Numbered from the stretch's first letter, positions 25,930 through 35,110 are shown. The stretch: DNA of 64,000 bases from VXNE01 sp963664635 (GCA_963664635.1 OY761542.1:3100001-3164000); one strand, 5' to 3'. The notes: generated by a model not told the origin, from the sequence alone. A program made the numbers and translations.

Positions 25930-28078
25930 TTGCTCTCCTTACCATGCCATCCCGACAGCCGGCACGATTTCGTCGCGAGCGTTGTCGAGGCGGGGTTGGC
26001 CCGTCCCGGCTCGCATCGGTGCGTGGCGTCGGGACGGGCGGGGACAAGCCCCGCCCCTACCCGCCGATGCGGTAGCTGACGTTCACCCCGGCGGTCCGCG
26101 GGCGGGTCGCGTTGACTCCGAGCTGGAACGTCGCCGGGTCGAAGATGCGGAGCTGGAGGGCGACCTCGTCGGCGACGTTCTCCACGTAGGCCACGACCCT
26201 CCACCGCTCGTCCTCCCAGCCGACCTGGAGGTTGACCGTGCCGCTCGAATCGATCAACCCCAGCGGATGATTGTTCAGGTTCGAGTGGGATTCCGACTGC
26301 CAGAAGAACTCCACCGAGCCGAGCCACTCTCCACCCGCGAACGGGTAGTGCACGTTGAGCGCGCCGGATGCGGTGTGCTCCGGACTGTTGGGCGGCCGGT
26401 GCCCGTCGCAGCCCGTGCAGACGGCCGCCGGAATTCCGCGGGACTCGACGTCGAGGTAGCCCAGGGCGAGGTGTACGTCGAAGTGCCGGTTGGGCACCCA
26501 CAGCAGCTCGACTTCCAGACCCGAGCCCTCGACCTCGCCGACGTTGACCACGGCGGCGAATCCGTCCGTCGGGTCGAACACGTCCACCTGCCGATCCTGG
26601 TAGTCGTAGGTGAAGGCCGCCGCCGCCACGCGCAGGCGGTCGTCGAGCAGACTCCCCTTGGCGCCGACCTCGTACGCCCACACCTCCTCGGCACCGTAGG
26701 TGGCGACGCCGGCGGTGGGCGGCGCCAGCAGCGTCAGCGGATCCGCCGGCTCCGACAGACGCGTCGTTTCGAGCCCCCCGGCCTTGAAGCCCCGGCTGGC
26801 CGTGCCGTAGAGCATCAGGTTGTCGCGGACGAAGTAGCGCAGCGCGACCCGCGGCGAGAAATCGTTCCAGCTCTCCCCGCCGGACACCGGAGACGGCGTG
26901 TACACCCCGACGACGAAGCCTCCCCCCAGGAACTCCACCTCCCCGTCCCGTTCGTCGCTCGTGTAGCGCCCCCCCACGCTCAGGTCGAGGGCGTCGGTAA
27001 GTTGCCACCGCGTCTCGCCGTACACGGCCCAGCCCTGGTAATCGCCGTCGATGTACGCACGCTCGTCGAACATGAGCGGAAACGGGAGCCCGAACAGCCA
27101 CCCGACGTCCCCGGTCAGGTGGTGCAGGTCGTAGAAGACATCCTCGTTGTAGAAGCTGACCCCCGTGAACCACGAGAGGCGGTCGCGGTCCCCGGAGAGC
27201 ACGAACTCCTGGCTGAAGTACTCGCTCTCCTGCTGCGATATCCAGTTGCCCAGGTCAATCGGGGTCCCGTCCCAGTCCTCCTGGTAGTCGAACTTGTTGG
27301 CGTAGTACCCCGTCAGCGACCGCAGGGCCATGGACCCGGGCAGGTCGATGTTGACGGTCAGGCTCGTCTCGGCCGTCTGGACGCGGTCGTAGTCGCCCGT
27401 CGTCGTGTTCGACGTGAGTTCGTCGCCCCACTGCAACGAGCCGTCCGGCATGATCGGCAGGTAAATGGCTCCGGACTGCTCCCGGTCCTCGTATGCGACC
27501 CGAAGCGTCGCGTCACCCCAGTCGGGCTCGTGGCGCAGGGACAGGCGTCCCGCGCTCACCTCGTACCAGAGGTGATCCTCCCCCGTGGTGAGGTTGCGGA
27601 TGTAGCCGTCCTCTTCCTTCTGCAACACGGCGGCCCGCAGGCCCCAGCGGTCGCCGAGCGGCACGTTTACCATGCCCTCGAGGGCCTGCCGGCCCCGCTC
27701 CCCGGCACCGAGCGAGAAGAACGCCCCCGTTTCGTCCAGGTCCGGCGGCGCCGTGATGACGTGGATCGCCCCGGAGGAGGCGTTGCGGCCGAACAGCAGG
27801 CCCTGCGGACCCTTCAGCACCTCCACGCGCTCCAGGTCGTAGTAGGTGCCGACGGCCGCCCCGTGGCGGCCCCGGTAGATGCCGTCCGTGTACAGGCCGA
27901 GCGCCGGTTCGGAGGCGGCCGTGTAGGTCCCGGCGTTGATGCCGCGCACCGTGATGAACATGTAGTTGCTGGAAATGCTCCCGGACACGCCCGGGACGGC
28001 CTTCACGAGCGCCTGCGAGTTCGTGATGCCGGTATTGCGCAGCGCATCGCCCGTGAAGGCCGAGATCGCGATCGGCAC
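25810..28078. repeat. 2.27-kb near-identical direct repeat, copy 2
   Basis: Second copy of the segment at 21312-23580, covering the 5' end of PQQ-ADH copy B, the gap, and most of TBDR copy A. At 28079 (T, against C at 23581) differences begin to accumulate, and a six-base insertion is found in the acidic linker of the receptor. Confidence 0.95.
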
Positions 28079-28252
28079 TTCCTGGATGGACTCGTCGCGC
28101 TTCTGGGCGGAGACGATGATCTCCTCGACGACCGGGCGGGCGTCGGCGTCGGCGTCGCCGTCGGCCGACTCCTCCGCAGAGACGCCATGGCAGAGTAGGG
28201 CGGCCATGACCGGCGCAGCGCAGCCGCGCCAGGTCGTTTGTGTTCCGTTCAT
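26057..28252 (-). CDS. TonB-dependent receptor (copy A), 731 aa
   Basis: Same architecture as copy B: signal peptide (MNGTQTTWRGCAAPVMAALL to about residue 26), acidic linker with one more D-A pair than copy B, plug with LERVEVLKGPQGLLFGRN and GAIHVITAPPDLDETG, then a barrel to GVNVSYRIGG. The body is essentially the same protein as copy B, so the two would be expected to transport the same ligand. Any difference lies in expression or export. It follows PQQ-ADH copy A (28302-30353) with a 49-base gap, suggesting co-transcription. Confidence 0.94.
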   Translation of the reverse strand: MNGTQTTWRGCAAPVMAALLCHGVSAEESADGDADADARPVVEEIIVSAQKRDESIQEVPIAISAFTGDALRNTGITNSQALVKAVPGVSGSISSNYMFITVRGINAGTYTAASEPALGLYTDGIYRGRHGAAVGTYYDLERVEVLKGPQGLLFGRNASSGAIHVITAPPDLDETGAFFSLGAGERGRQALEGMVNVPLGDRWGLRAAVLQKEEDGYIRNLTTGEDHLWYEVSAGRLSLRHEPDWGDATLRVAYEDREQSGAIYLPIMPDGSLQWGDELTSNTTTGDYDRVQTAETSLTVNIDLPGSMALRSLTGYYANKFDYQEDWDGTPIDLGNWISQQESEYFSQEFVLSGDRDRLSWFTGVSFYNEDVFYDLHHLTGDVGWLFGLPFPLMFDERAYIDGDYQGWAVYGETRWQLTDALDLSVGGRYTSDERDGEVEFLGGGFVVGVYTPSPVSGGESWNDFSPRVALRYFVRDNLMLYGTASRGFKAGGLETTRLSEPADPLTLLAPPTAGVATYGAEEVWAYEVGAKGSLLDDRLRVAAAAFTYDYQDRQVDVFDPTDGFAAVVNVGEVEGSGLEVELLWVPNRHFDVHLALGYLDVESRGIPAAVCTGCDGHRPPNSPEHTASGALNVHYPFAGGEWLGSVEFFWQSESHSNLNNHPLGLIDSSGTVNLQVGWEDERWRVVAYVENVADEVALQLRIFDPATFQLGVNATRPRTAGVNVSYRIGG

Positions 28253-28301
28253 TTCATCCCCCTCCCATACACGTCGGGTCTCGAATGCATACTACATGGC
28301 C

Positions 28302-30353
28302 TCAATCCCCCGAGCCCCCGTCCTGCGCCTCGTGCGCGTCCCACGCGAGGTTGACCAGGTAGGCGCGCAGGGCCGCCGCGCCTTCGTCCGCCATCTCGAC
28401 GGCCGGCATGCCGCGCGTCACGAGGGCCCCGCCGAACACGGTCTGCAGGTACTCCACGCTCGGCGGCGGCCGTATGCGCAGGTCCAGCGCGCCCACGAGG
28501 GCGACGGCGCCAGTGCCATGGCAGGTCATGCAGCCGTACGCCTCGAAGAGGCCCTCCCCCGCCGCCGCCAGGGTCGCGTCGAGGCGGGGTGCGGGCGGTG
28601 CGGGGATGTGTGGACTCTCCGCCCACGGCGGCGCCGGAGCACTGCCGTCGAGGGCAAACGCGAGCAGGCGGGGACGGCTGCGGGCCCGCGGTACGGAACT
28701 GTAGTCCGAGAACGCGCTCCCGGGGCCGGCGGTGGCGATGTTGCCGCTCGCCACCACGATGTACTGCTTGCCGTCCGCCATCACCGTCGACGGTGCGCTG
28801 CGCACCGTGCCGCCGGCCGGCGCCGACCAGAGCCGCTCCCCGGTCGCCGCGTCGTAGGCCACCAGGTAGCCCTCGGCCAGGCCCTGGAAGACGAGGCCGC
28901 CTGCCGTGTGCAGCGCGCCGCCGTTCATGGGCAGCGCGTGGCGCTGGCGCCAGACCTCCGTCTGCAGCACCGGGTCCCAGGCCACCAGCTCGCCGAAGGC
29001 CTCCCAGCCCGCATGTCCCTTGCTCCCGTAGTGCGCGTCCACCACGACGCCCAGCTCCGCCGTGAGCCCCTCGGCGTCCGTGGCCGCCTGGTGGAGCGTC
29101 GGCATGGTCTGGACGGGAATGAAGACCACGTGCTTCTCGGGATCGAACGCCAGCGCGTCCCAGCTATGGGCTCCCATGCCCGCCGGCGAGACCACCGCCC
29201 GGCCGTCCGGCTGTTCCCAGTAGCGCGCGTCGGGCAGGTAGATGGGCCGGCCTTCCTCGTCGAGCCCGCTGGCCCAGTTCACGGGGACGTAGTTGCGGCC
29301 CGACAGGAACTCCCCGGTGTCCGCGTCGAGCACGTAGACGAAACCGTCCTTCGGCACGCTGACGACCACGCGCCGCTCCCCGTCCACGTCCGGCAGGCTC
29401 GCGAGCATCAACCCGACCGCCGGCTCGAAGTTCCAGCCGTCGCCGGGATTCTGCTTGAAGTGCCAGACGTACTCGCCCGTCTTCGCATCGAGGGCCACGA
29501 CAGAGTTCGTGAACAGCTCGTCGCCCGCGTTCGCTCCCCGGGCCGTGGGGTTGAGCGGCGACGGACCCCCGACCCCGATGTACAGCCGCTCCGAGCCCGG
29601 GTCGTAGACCATCGCGTCCCACACGCTGCCGCAGCCCTTCGTGCGTTCGTACCAGCCGTCGCCCCAGGTGGCGGCCGCCATGCGGTAGAGGTCGCTCTCC
29701 GGCGGCTTCGAAGGATCGCCCGGCACGGTGTAGAACCGCCATGCGTGACGCCCGGTGTCGGCGTCGAACGCGTCCACGTGGCCGCGGCTCATGCCAGAGT
29801 CCCCGCAGGCATTGCCCGTGAACACCATGCCGCCCCCGACCCGCGGCGCCGCGGTGATGGTCTGGCTGTTCCCCTGGTCGCACGCCTGGGCCTCCCAGCG
29901 TTGCGCGCCCGTCTCCCGGTCCACGGCCACCAGCCGGCAGTCGCCGGTGCCAACGATGACGAGCTCCCCGTGCAGCGCCACGCCGCGGTTGAAGTTCATG
30001 CCCATGGCTTCGACGAACGTCCCCTCCCCCGGGCCGGGTCGGGGGTCGAAGGTCCACAGTTGCTCGCCCGTGCGCAGGTCGTTGGCGTAGATGACGCTGC
30101 CGGCTCCGCTCTGGAAAATCCTGCCGTCGGCGATCAGCGGATTGCCGACCAGGCCCTTGACCGTGGGCAGGTCCACCCACCAGGCGAGGCCCAGCCGGCC
30201 GACGGTGTCGGTGTTGATCTGGGCGAGGTCCGCGTGGTGCTGCATCTCGTGGGCGTTGCCCAGCAGCGGCCAGTCGGTGTTCTCCGGATCGTCCGCGTAC
30301 GCGGCGTGGACTGCCGCGAGCAGCAGGGTGACGGCTGCGGTCTTGTGTACCAT
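28302..30353 (-). CDS. PQQ-dependent alcohol dehydrogenase with C-terminal cytochrome c (copy A), 683 aa
   Basis: A quinohaemoprotein with signal peptide HKTAAVTLLLAAVHAAYA, PQQ-propeller repeats (GAQRWEAQACDQG, HAWRFYTVPGDPSKP, DGWNFEP, MGAHSWDALAFDPEK) and C-terminal haem c CMTCH at 608-612. It is the closest relative of copy B, but its signal peptide and first 40 residues are its own. Upstream of the start a short direct repeat (CGGTCCCCTTGTGTCCCTTC twice, about 30357-30397) precedes the ATG. It is first in the ADH-TBDR-ADH-TBDR-ADH series and lies downstream of a cupin. Confidence 0.93.
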   Translation of the reverse strand: MVHKTAAVTLLLAAVHAAYADDPENTDWPLLGNAHEMQHHADLAQINTDTVGRLGLAWWVDLPTVKGLVGNPLIADGRIFQSGAGSVIYANDLRTGEQLWTFDPRPGPGEGTFVEAMGMNFNRGVALHGELVIVGTGDCRLVAVDRETGAQRWEAQACDQGNSQTITAAPRVGGGMVFTGNACGDSGMSRGHVDAFDADTGRHAWRFYTVPGDPSKPPESDLYRMAAATWGDGWYERTKGCGSVWDAMVYDPGSERLYIGVGGPSPLNPTARGANAGDELFTNSVVALDAKTGEYVWHFKQNPGDGWNFEPAVGLMLASLPDVDGERRVVVSVPKDGFVYVLDADTGEFLSGRNYVPVNWASGLDEEGRPIYLPDARYWEQPDGRAVVSPAGMGAHSWDALAFDPEKHVVFIPVQTMPTLHQAATDAEGLTAELGVVVDAHYGSKGHAGWEAFGELVAWDPVLQTEVWRQRHALPMNGGALHTAGGLVFQGLAEGYLVAYDAATGERLWSAPAGGTVRSAPSTVMADGKQYIVVASGNIATAGPGSAFSDYSSVPRARSRPRLLAFALDGSAPAPPWAESPHIPAPPAPRLDATLAAAGEGLFEAYGCMTCHGTGAVALVGALDLRIRPPPSVEYLQTVFGGALVTRGMPAVEMADEGAAALRAYLVNLAWDAHEAQDGGSGD

Positions 30354-30412
30354 TCCCGGTCCCCTTGTGTCCCTTCCCGGTCCCCTTGTGTCCCTTCCCG
30401 GCGCGCTGCAAT

Positions 30413-30470
30413 GGAGGCAGTTTCGCGCCAGCGAAACTGGAACGCGCGCTCGCGCGCGCGGTCTCCCCTA
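30413..30470. repeat. REP-like hairpins ending in the cupin stop codon
   Basis: CAGTTTCGC/GCGAAACTG (about 30420-30439), then the self-complementary run CGCGCGCTCGCGCGCG, ending in CCCCTA whose CTA is the stop (minus strand) of the cupin gene at 30468. Same family as 6146 and 61513. Confidence 0.75.
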
Positions 30471-30887
30471 CGTGTCCAGGCCCAGTTCCTGCATGCTGCG
30501 CAGATACGTCTGCGCCTCGACGACGATGAGTTCCCGGTAGGTGCCGCCGACCATCTCCCAGGTGCCGGTCCAGCCCTTGGGCAGCACCAGGTGGTCGCCG
30601 GTCCGGAAGGTGTGCGCCACGCCGTCGTCGGCGCCGGTCAGCACGAGTTCGCCCGCCAGGACGTAGATGAACTCGTCGAACATGAGGTCCTCGACCTGCA
30701 TCGCGAGCGGCCCCGACTCGTACACCGAGGAGATGATGTCGCCCTCGAAGACGGACTTGAAGAACGACTGGACGCCATCCTGCTCCGGCCCCGGTTCAAG
30801 GCCCTGCCCGGCGAGCACGGCCGGGTCGATACGTACGGGCGCGCCGCTCGTGTGAGTTAGCTCCATGGTGCTTGCCTGCTCTGCCAT
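30468..30887 (-). CDS. cupin-domain protein, 139 aa
   Basis: EutQ-like cupin closely related to the one at 18412: SGAPVRIDPAVLAGQGLE, FEGDIISSVYESGP, FDEFIYVLAGELVLTG and LPKGWTGTWEMVGG. The start at 30887 has a strong AGGGGGA site, and the N-terminus MAEQASTMELTHTSG has no signal peptide. The frame is, however, open upstream without a stop and runs straight into a truncated TonB receptor (next entry), so a 457-residue fusion could also be made. It heads the PQQ-ADH/TBDR block and is probably functionally tied to it. Confidence 0.8.
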   Translation of the reverse strand: MAEQASTMELTHTSGAPVRIDPAVLAGQGLEPGPEQDGVQSFFKSVFEGDIISSVYESGPLAMQVEDLMFDEFIYVLAGELVLTGADDGVAHTFRTGDHLVLPKGWTGTWEMVGGTYRELIVVEAQTYLRSMQELGLDT

Positions 30888-31841
30888 GCCGATTCCCCCT
30901 GGTTTCCCGTTGTGTGTTCTCGAAGCGTACCTCAATGCCGCTTCTGCCCCCTGTGTCGGGGCCGGCAGCGACCCTCCGAAAGCGTTGTAGAGGTCGTAAA
31001 CGCCAAACCAGACCGGTGGCTGCTCGACCAACACCTTCGCGGCCCAGTTCACCGGATTGGACTTCCCGCTCTGCGCCCGGAGCAGCACTTCCACGTCGTC
31101 CCGGGGTTGCCAGAGCGCGCTCAGGCGCACCGCCCGCGAATCGGTGGAGTACGCGTCGTCGACACCGGGATTCACGTTCTCGAACCAGCCGTCGGCAGTT
31201 CCGTACGTGCCGGCCAGGCGTATCGCGAACGTGTCCGAGAGCACCGCGTTGAAGGCCCCGTGGGCCTCCAGCAGGCCGAAGCTGCCCGCGCCTACCGTCA
31301 CGTAGTGCGCGTTCTCCATCTCGGGGCGCCGCGTGATGAAGTTCACCGCGCCGCCGGTGGTGTTCTTGCCGTACAGCGTGCCCTGCGGACCCCGCAGGAC
31401 CTCGACGCGCTCGAGGTCGAAGTGCGGCACGGCGTTCAGCGCCTGATTGCCCTTGTAGACCTCGTCGACGTACATCCCGATGGGGCTCTGCTGGTGGAAA
31501 CTGTAGTCGCCCATCGACAGCCCGCGCAGGGAGAAGACGGGCGTCCCGTCACCCTTGAGCGGGAGTTCCTGCATGTTGGGAACCAGGTCCGCGAGTTCGT
31601 TCAGGTTGCGCAGGCGGGACACCTCGAGGTCTTCGCTCGTGAGCGCCGTGACGGAGACGGGAACATCCTGTAGGTTCTCCGCGCGCTTCTGCGCGGTCAC
31701 GACGACTTCTTCGATGACGACTCCGCCCTGGGCGTTCCCAGCGCCCGTGTCTTGCGCGACGCTGCCGACGGCCAGGAGGCAGGCCGCCGTCGCCGCGCCG
31801 CTCCGACGCAGGGTCCGCAGGGTTCCCGGATGGTTCCGCAT
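30888..31841 (-). pseudogene. truncated TonB-dependent receptor (signal peptide and plug only), in frame with cupin
   Basis: About 318 codons begin at an ATG (31841) with a signal peptide (RRSGAATAACLLAVGSVAQ) and a complete plug: VVIEEVVVTAQKRAENLQDV, FSLRGLSMGDYS, YVDEVYKGNQ, LERVEVLRGPQGTLYGKN, GGAVNFITRRPE. A few barrel strands follow, up to about VWFGVYDLYNAFGG. The rest of the barrel is gone; the frame continues through about 28 unrelated codons into the cupin. It belongs to a different receptor subfamily from copies A-D. Without the barrel it cannot be a channel, so it is a deletion remnant unless the plug-cupin fusion has a new role. Confidence 0.78.
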
Positions 31842-32118
31842 GCCCCCCCCCAACATTGTGAGATCGAAATATAGCAATAGATTTGCCTGACTGCGCACTT
31901 CAGTCCGCGGAGCCGCTGGTGATCGACAAGGGCCGGCGCCCCGCATCCGCCCTCCGCGAAGATGGCGCACCGTCCCGCGAGCCTGTACGCTTTCGCTCCC
32001 CGGGGGACCACCATGGGCCGGGACCAGCACGTGCGTTCGAGAGACGGATCTGGCCCTGGCGCGCGGCGGGCCGGAAGGCAGGCCGAGCGGACAACAAGCA
32101 CATCCACCGGACGTAGCG

Positions 32119-33324
32119 ATGTTCGACACGCAAGACGCAATCCTCGCGCAACTCCGCGCCGGCGAAGACGGCCGCGCGGAATTCAAGGAGTTGCGGCTTG
32201 GCGCCCGTGGCGTGGTCTCGCCGAATGCAGAAGACCTGGCCGGCGAGTTGGTCGCGTTCGCCAACGCCGGAGGCGGTACCGTCTTCGCTGGGGTGGACGA
32301 CCAGGGGAATGCCGTCGGCGTTCCTGCAGACCAGTTGGATGGCGTGGAACAGTGGGCGCTCAACGCCGCCACCCACAACTGCGATCCGCCCATCCGCCCC
32401 ACCGTCCGCAAGGCCGTGCTTCCGGCCGGGCCCGGTGGCGACCGACACGTACTGCTGATAGAGGTCCCGCGCGGCCTCTACGTCCACCGCACTGCCGGCG
32501 GGCGCTACTACATTCGAGTCGGCTCCACGAAACGCGACCTGACCCCAGCCGAACTCGCGCGGCTGTTCCAACAGCGGGGTCGCGAGTACGTCTTCGACGA
32601 ACGGTCCGTGCCCAGCGCCACCGTGGAAGACCTGAGTCGGCCACGCCTCGAGGGGTTTTTCGGACGCTCGCCGACGATCCCCTGGCTCGACCTGCTGCGC
32701 AACACTCGGGTAACGTCTCGGGACGAGGTGGGCGTGGACCGGCCCACGGTCGCCGGTCTGCTGGTCTTCGCCAGCGAACCGACGGACTTCCTGGCCTCCG
32801 GCTCCATCGAAGCCGCGGCCTATGGCGGCACGCGTCTGTCTTCCGACGATCTCAGCCACGCGGAGCGCCTGGCCGGTCCGGTCTCCGACCAGATCGACGC
32901 CGGAATCGCCTTCGTCGCCCGGTTCATGCAGAAGCTTCCGGGTGGCGCAGCCGCATACGACATCGACGTGGTCGACGAGGCCATCGTCAACGCGGTCGCG
33001 CATCGCGACTACGCCATCGCCGGCTCCAAGATCCGCCTCTTCCTGTTCGCGGACCGCCTCGAACTCTACAGCCCCGGCCGGCTTCCCAACACCATCACCC
33101 TGCAGGACATGGCCTACCGCACGTTCACCCGCAATCAACTGCTCGTCAGCTTCCTGTCACGCATTCGGAGCAAGCGGAGCGGCAACGTCTTTCTGGAGTC
33201 GCGGGGCGAGGGGGTACGGAAGATACTCGAGGATGGCGAAGCGCACTCCGGCTGGCGTCCGGAGTACGAGTTGTTCGGAGATGAGCTTCGGTTGACCCTG
33301 TGGGCGAAGGGAAGCGCGACATAG
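32119..33324 (+). CDS. AlbA_2 domain / RecG-like ATP-binding regulator, 401 aa
   Basis: The N-terminal Schlafen AlbA_2 domain (about residues 12-150) shows EFKELRLGARGV, LVAFANAGGGTVFAGVDDQG and YYIRVGSTKRDL. The C-terminal half carries a GHKL ATPase-like part with VVDEAIVNAVAHRDYAIAG (the N-x-x-x-H-R-D-Y signature) and LELYSPGRLPN. Proteins of this build are often annotated as transcriptional regulators or RecG-related helicases, but they lack helicase motifs. It probably binds DNA or RNA and ATP. It is divergent from the TBDR remnant across about 280 bases, with no other partner. Confidence 0.87.
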   Translation: MFDTQDAILAQLRAGEDGRAEFKELRLGARGVVSPNAEDLAGELVAFANAGGGTVFAGVDDQGNAVGVPADQLDGVEQWALNAATHNCDPPIRPTVRKAVLPAGPGGDRHVLLIEVPRGLYVHRTAGGRYYIRVGSTKRDLTPAELARLFQQRGREYVFDERSVPSATVEDLSRPRLEGFFGRSPTIPWLDLLRNTRVTSRDEVGVDRPTVAGLLVFASEPTDFLASGSIEAAAYGGTRLSSDDLSHAERLAGPVSDQIDAGIAFVARFMQKLPGGAAAYDIDVVDEAIVNAVAHRDYAIAGSKIRLFLFADRLELYSPGRLPNTITLQDMAYRTFTRNQLLVSFLSRIRSKRSGNVFLESRGEGVRKILEDGEAHSGWRPEYELFGDELRLTLWAKGSAT

Positions 33325-33374
33325 CCCTGACTCCCTCCCCGGCCGATTCCCTGCGGAGGCGCCGCGACCGGGGT

Positions 33375-34097
33375 TCAAGCCGCTGCTGCGTTGCCAAGCG
33401 CCCCGCGGATCACGGCACGGGCCAGCACGTCCGCCGCGTCGCACACGGGCAGGTCCGAGCGTAGCCGCTCGGCGACCACGGACAGCTCCGTGCACGCGAC
33501 CACCAGGCACTGCGCGCCCCGGGCCTGGAGATCTTCCGCCGCCCGGTCGCACGCCGCGACCTGCCCGGGCGTGTGCCGCCCGGCCTTGACGGCGCGGATC
33601 AGGTCCATCAGTTCCACCTGGAGTTCCGACCCGGGATAAAGGACACCCACCCCGAGCCGCTCGAACCAGGGTTCGTAGAGTCGGATGCGCATCAGTGCGC
33701 TGGAGGCGAGCATTCCCACCCGCGCCAGGCCCGGGCACAGCCCGCCGGCGTCCCGGGCGGTCATCTCGATCAGGTTCAGGACGGGAAGGTCCACCGCCGC
33801 CGCCACCTCCGCGTGGTAGTGGTGCGCCGTGTTGCACGGGATGACCAGGAAGTCCGCGCCCTGCCGCTCGAGGCCCCTGGCCATCTCGACCAGGCACGGC
33901 ACGGGGCTCTCGCCCGTGCCCCCGATCAACGCCTCGATCCGCGACGGCACGCCGGGGTTGCTGTCGACCAGCATCCGGATGTGGTCGGCATCGTCCCGGG
34001 CCGGCGTCGCCCGGATCACCCGGCGCATGAGGTCCACCGTCGCTTCCGGCCCCATGCCGCCGAGGATGCCGACCGTCTTCCGGGCCGGGGCGTTCAC
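33375..34097 (-). CDS. aspartate/glutamate racemase family protein, 240 aa
   Basis: PLP-independent amino-acid racemase: the two catalytic cysteines are C88 in VIPCNTAHH and C202 in VVACTELS, and the N-terminal strand KTVGILGGMGPEAT is the family signature. It interconverts L and D forms of aspartate or glutamate in the cytoplasm. The start ATG overlaps the stop of the preceding D-cysteine desulfhydrase gene by four bases (ATGA), so translation is coupled. Together the pair should handle D-amino acids, either as nutrients or as detoxification. Confidence 0.92.
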   Translation of the reverse strand: MNAPARKTVGILGGMGPEATVDLMRRVIRATPARDDADHIRMLVDSNPGVPSRIEALIGGTGESPVPCLVEMARGLERQGADFLVIPCNTAHHYHAEVAAAVDLPVLNLIEMTARDAGGLCPGLARVGMLASSALMRIRLYEPWFERLGVGVLYPGSELQVELMDLIRAVKAGRHTPGQVAACDRAAEDLQARGAQCLVVACTELSVVAERLRSDLPVCDAADVLARAVIRGALGNAAAA

Positions 34098-35110
34098 GAC
34101 GCGCCCGGGTCGGCGAAGCCGAAGGACTCGCGGTACGCGAACAGGGCCTGGGCGCCCCCCGTATGGACGAACACCACGTTGTCGTCCGCACCGAAACGGC
34201 CTTCGCGGACCAGGGCGATCAGCCCCGCCGCCGCCTTCCCGGTGTAGACCGGGTCCAGCAGGATACCGTCGGTACGGGCGAACAGCCGGATCGCTTCGAG
34301 CGTGTCCGGCGCGGGAATGCCGTAGCCCGGACCCACGTAGTCCGAGTCGGCGACCACCTGGTCGCGCCGGACCGCCCCGGGCATCCCGAGGTACTCGGCC
34401 GTCCGCTCCGCCAGCCCGAACACGCGCTCTTCCTGCTCCTGCCTCTGCGCGCGTACGCTGATCCCCAGCACCGGAACACCGCTGTTGCTGCCCGAGAACC
34501 CCGTGACCAGCCCCGCCTGGGTCCCGGTGCTCCCCGTCGCATGGACGACGTGGGCAATCTCGAGTCCGGCGGTGTTGGCCTGGTGCAGCAGTTCGATGGC
34601 GCAGTTGACGTAGCCGAGCGCGCCGGTCTCGTTGGAACCCCCGCCCGGGACGATGTACGGCTTCCTGCCGTCACTCCGGAGTTGCCCGGCCAGTTCCTGC
34701 ATCGCCGCGTTCATGTCGGAACCGCCCGGAAAGCCGTGCAGGGTGGCGCCGTGGAGCCGGTCCAGCAGCACGTTGCCGTTGCAGCGGTAGTCGACGTCCG
34801 GCAGGGCCGCCCGGTCCTCCAGCAGGAGGTGGCAGTGCATGCCCAGCTTCGCGGCAGCGGCGGCCGTCTGGCGCGCGTGGTTGGATTGCGTCGCCCCCTG
34901 GGTGATCACGGTGTCGGCGCCGCGCTCCGCCGCGTCCGCCATCAGGAACTCCAGCTTGCGGGTCTTGTTGCCGCCGCCGGCGAGGCCCGTGCAGTCGTCG
35001 CGCTTGATCCAGAGCTTCGGTCCGCCCAGGACGCCGGACAGGCGTTCCAGCGGCTCCAGGGGCGTCGGCAGGTGCGCGAAGCGCAGTCGTGGGAACCGGG
35101 CGAGATGCAT
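34094..35110 (-). CDS. D-cysteine desulfhydrase / ACC-deaminase family PLP enzyme, 338 aa
   Basis: Fold-type II PLP enzyme. GGGNKTRKLEF holds the Schiff-base Lys (K49) and TQSNHARQ the catalytic Ser (S76) that is shared by D-cysteine desulfhydrase and 1-aminocyclopropane-1-carboxylate deaminase. HATGSTGTQAGL binds the PLP phosphate. Choosing between the two substrates needs residues I cannot assign with certainty, but the neighbouring racemase and the QSNHAR form favour a D-amino-acid desulfhydrase. The start at 35110 gives the canonical MHLARFPR; upstream codons read through non-conserved sequence. Confidence 0.87.
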   Translation of the reverse strand: MHLARFPRLRFAHLPTPLEPLERLSGVLGGPKLWIKRDDCTGLAGGGNKTRKLEFLMADAAERGADTVITQGATQSNHARQTAAAAAKLGMHCHLLLEDRAALPDVDYRCNGNVLLDRLHGATLHGFPGGSDMNAAMQELAGQLRSDGRKPYIVPGGGSNETGALGYVNCAIELLHQANTAGLEIAHVVHATGSTGTQAGLVTGFSGSNSGVPVLGISVRAQRQEQEERVFGLAERTAEYLGMPGAVRRDQVVADSDYVGPGYGIPAPDTLEAIRLFARTDGILLDPVYTGKAAAGLIALVREGRFGADDNVVFVHTGGAQALFAYRESFGFADPGAS

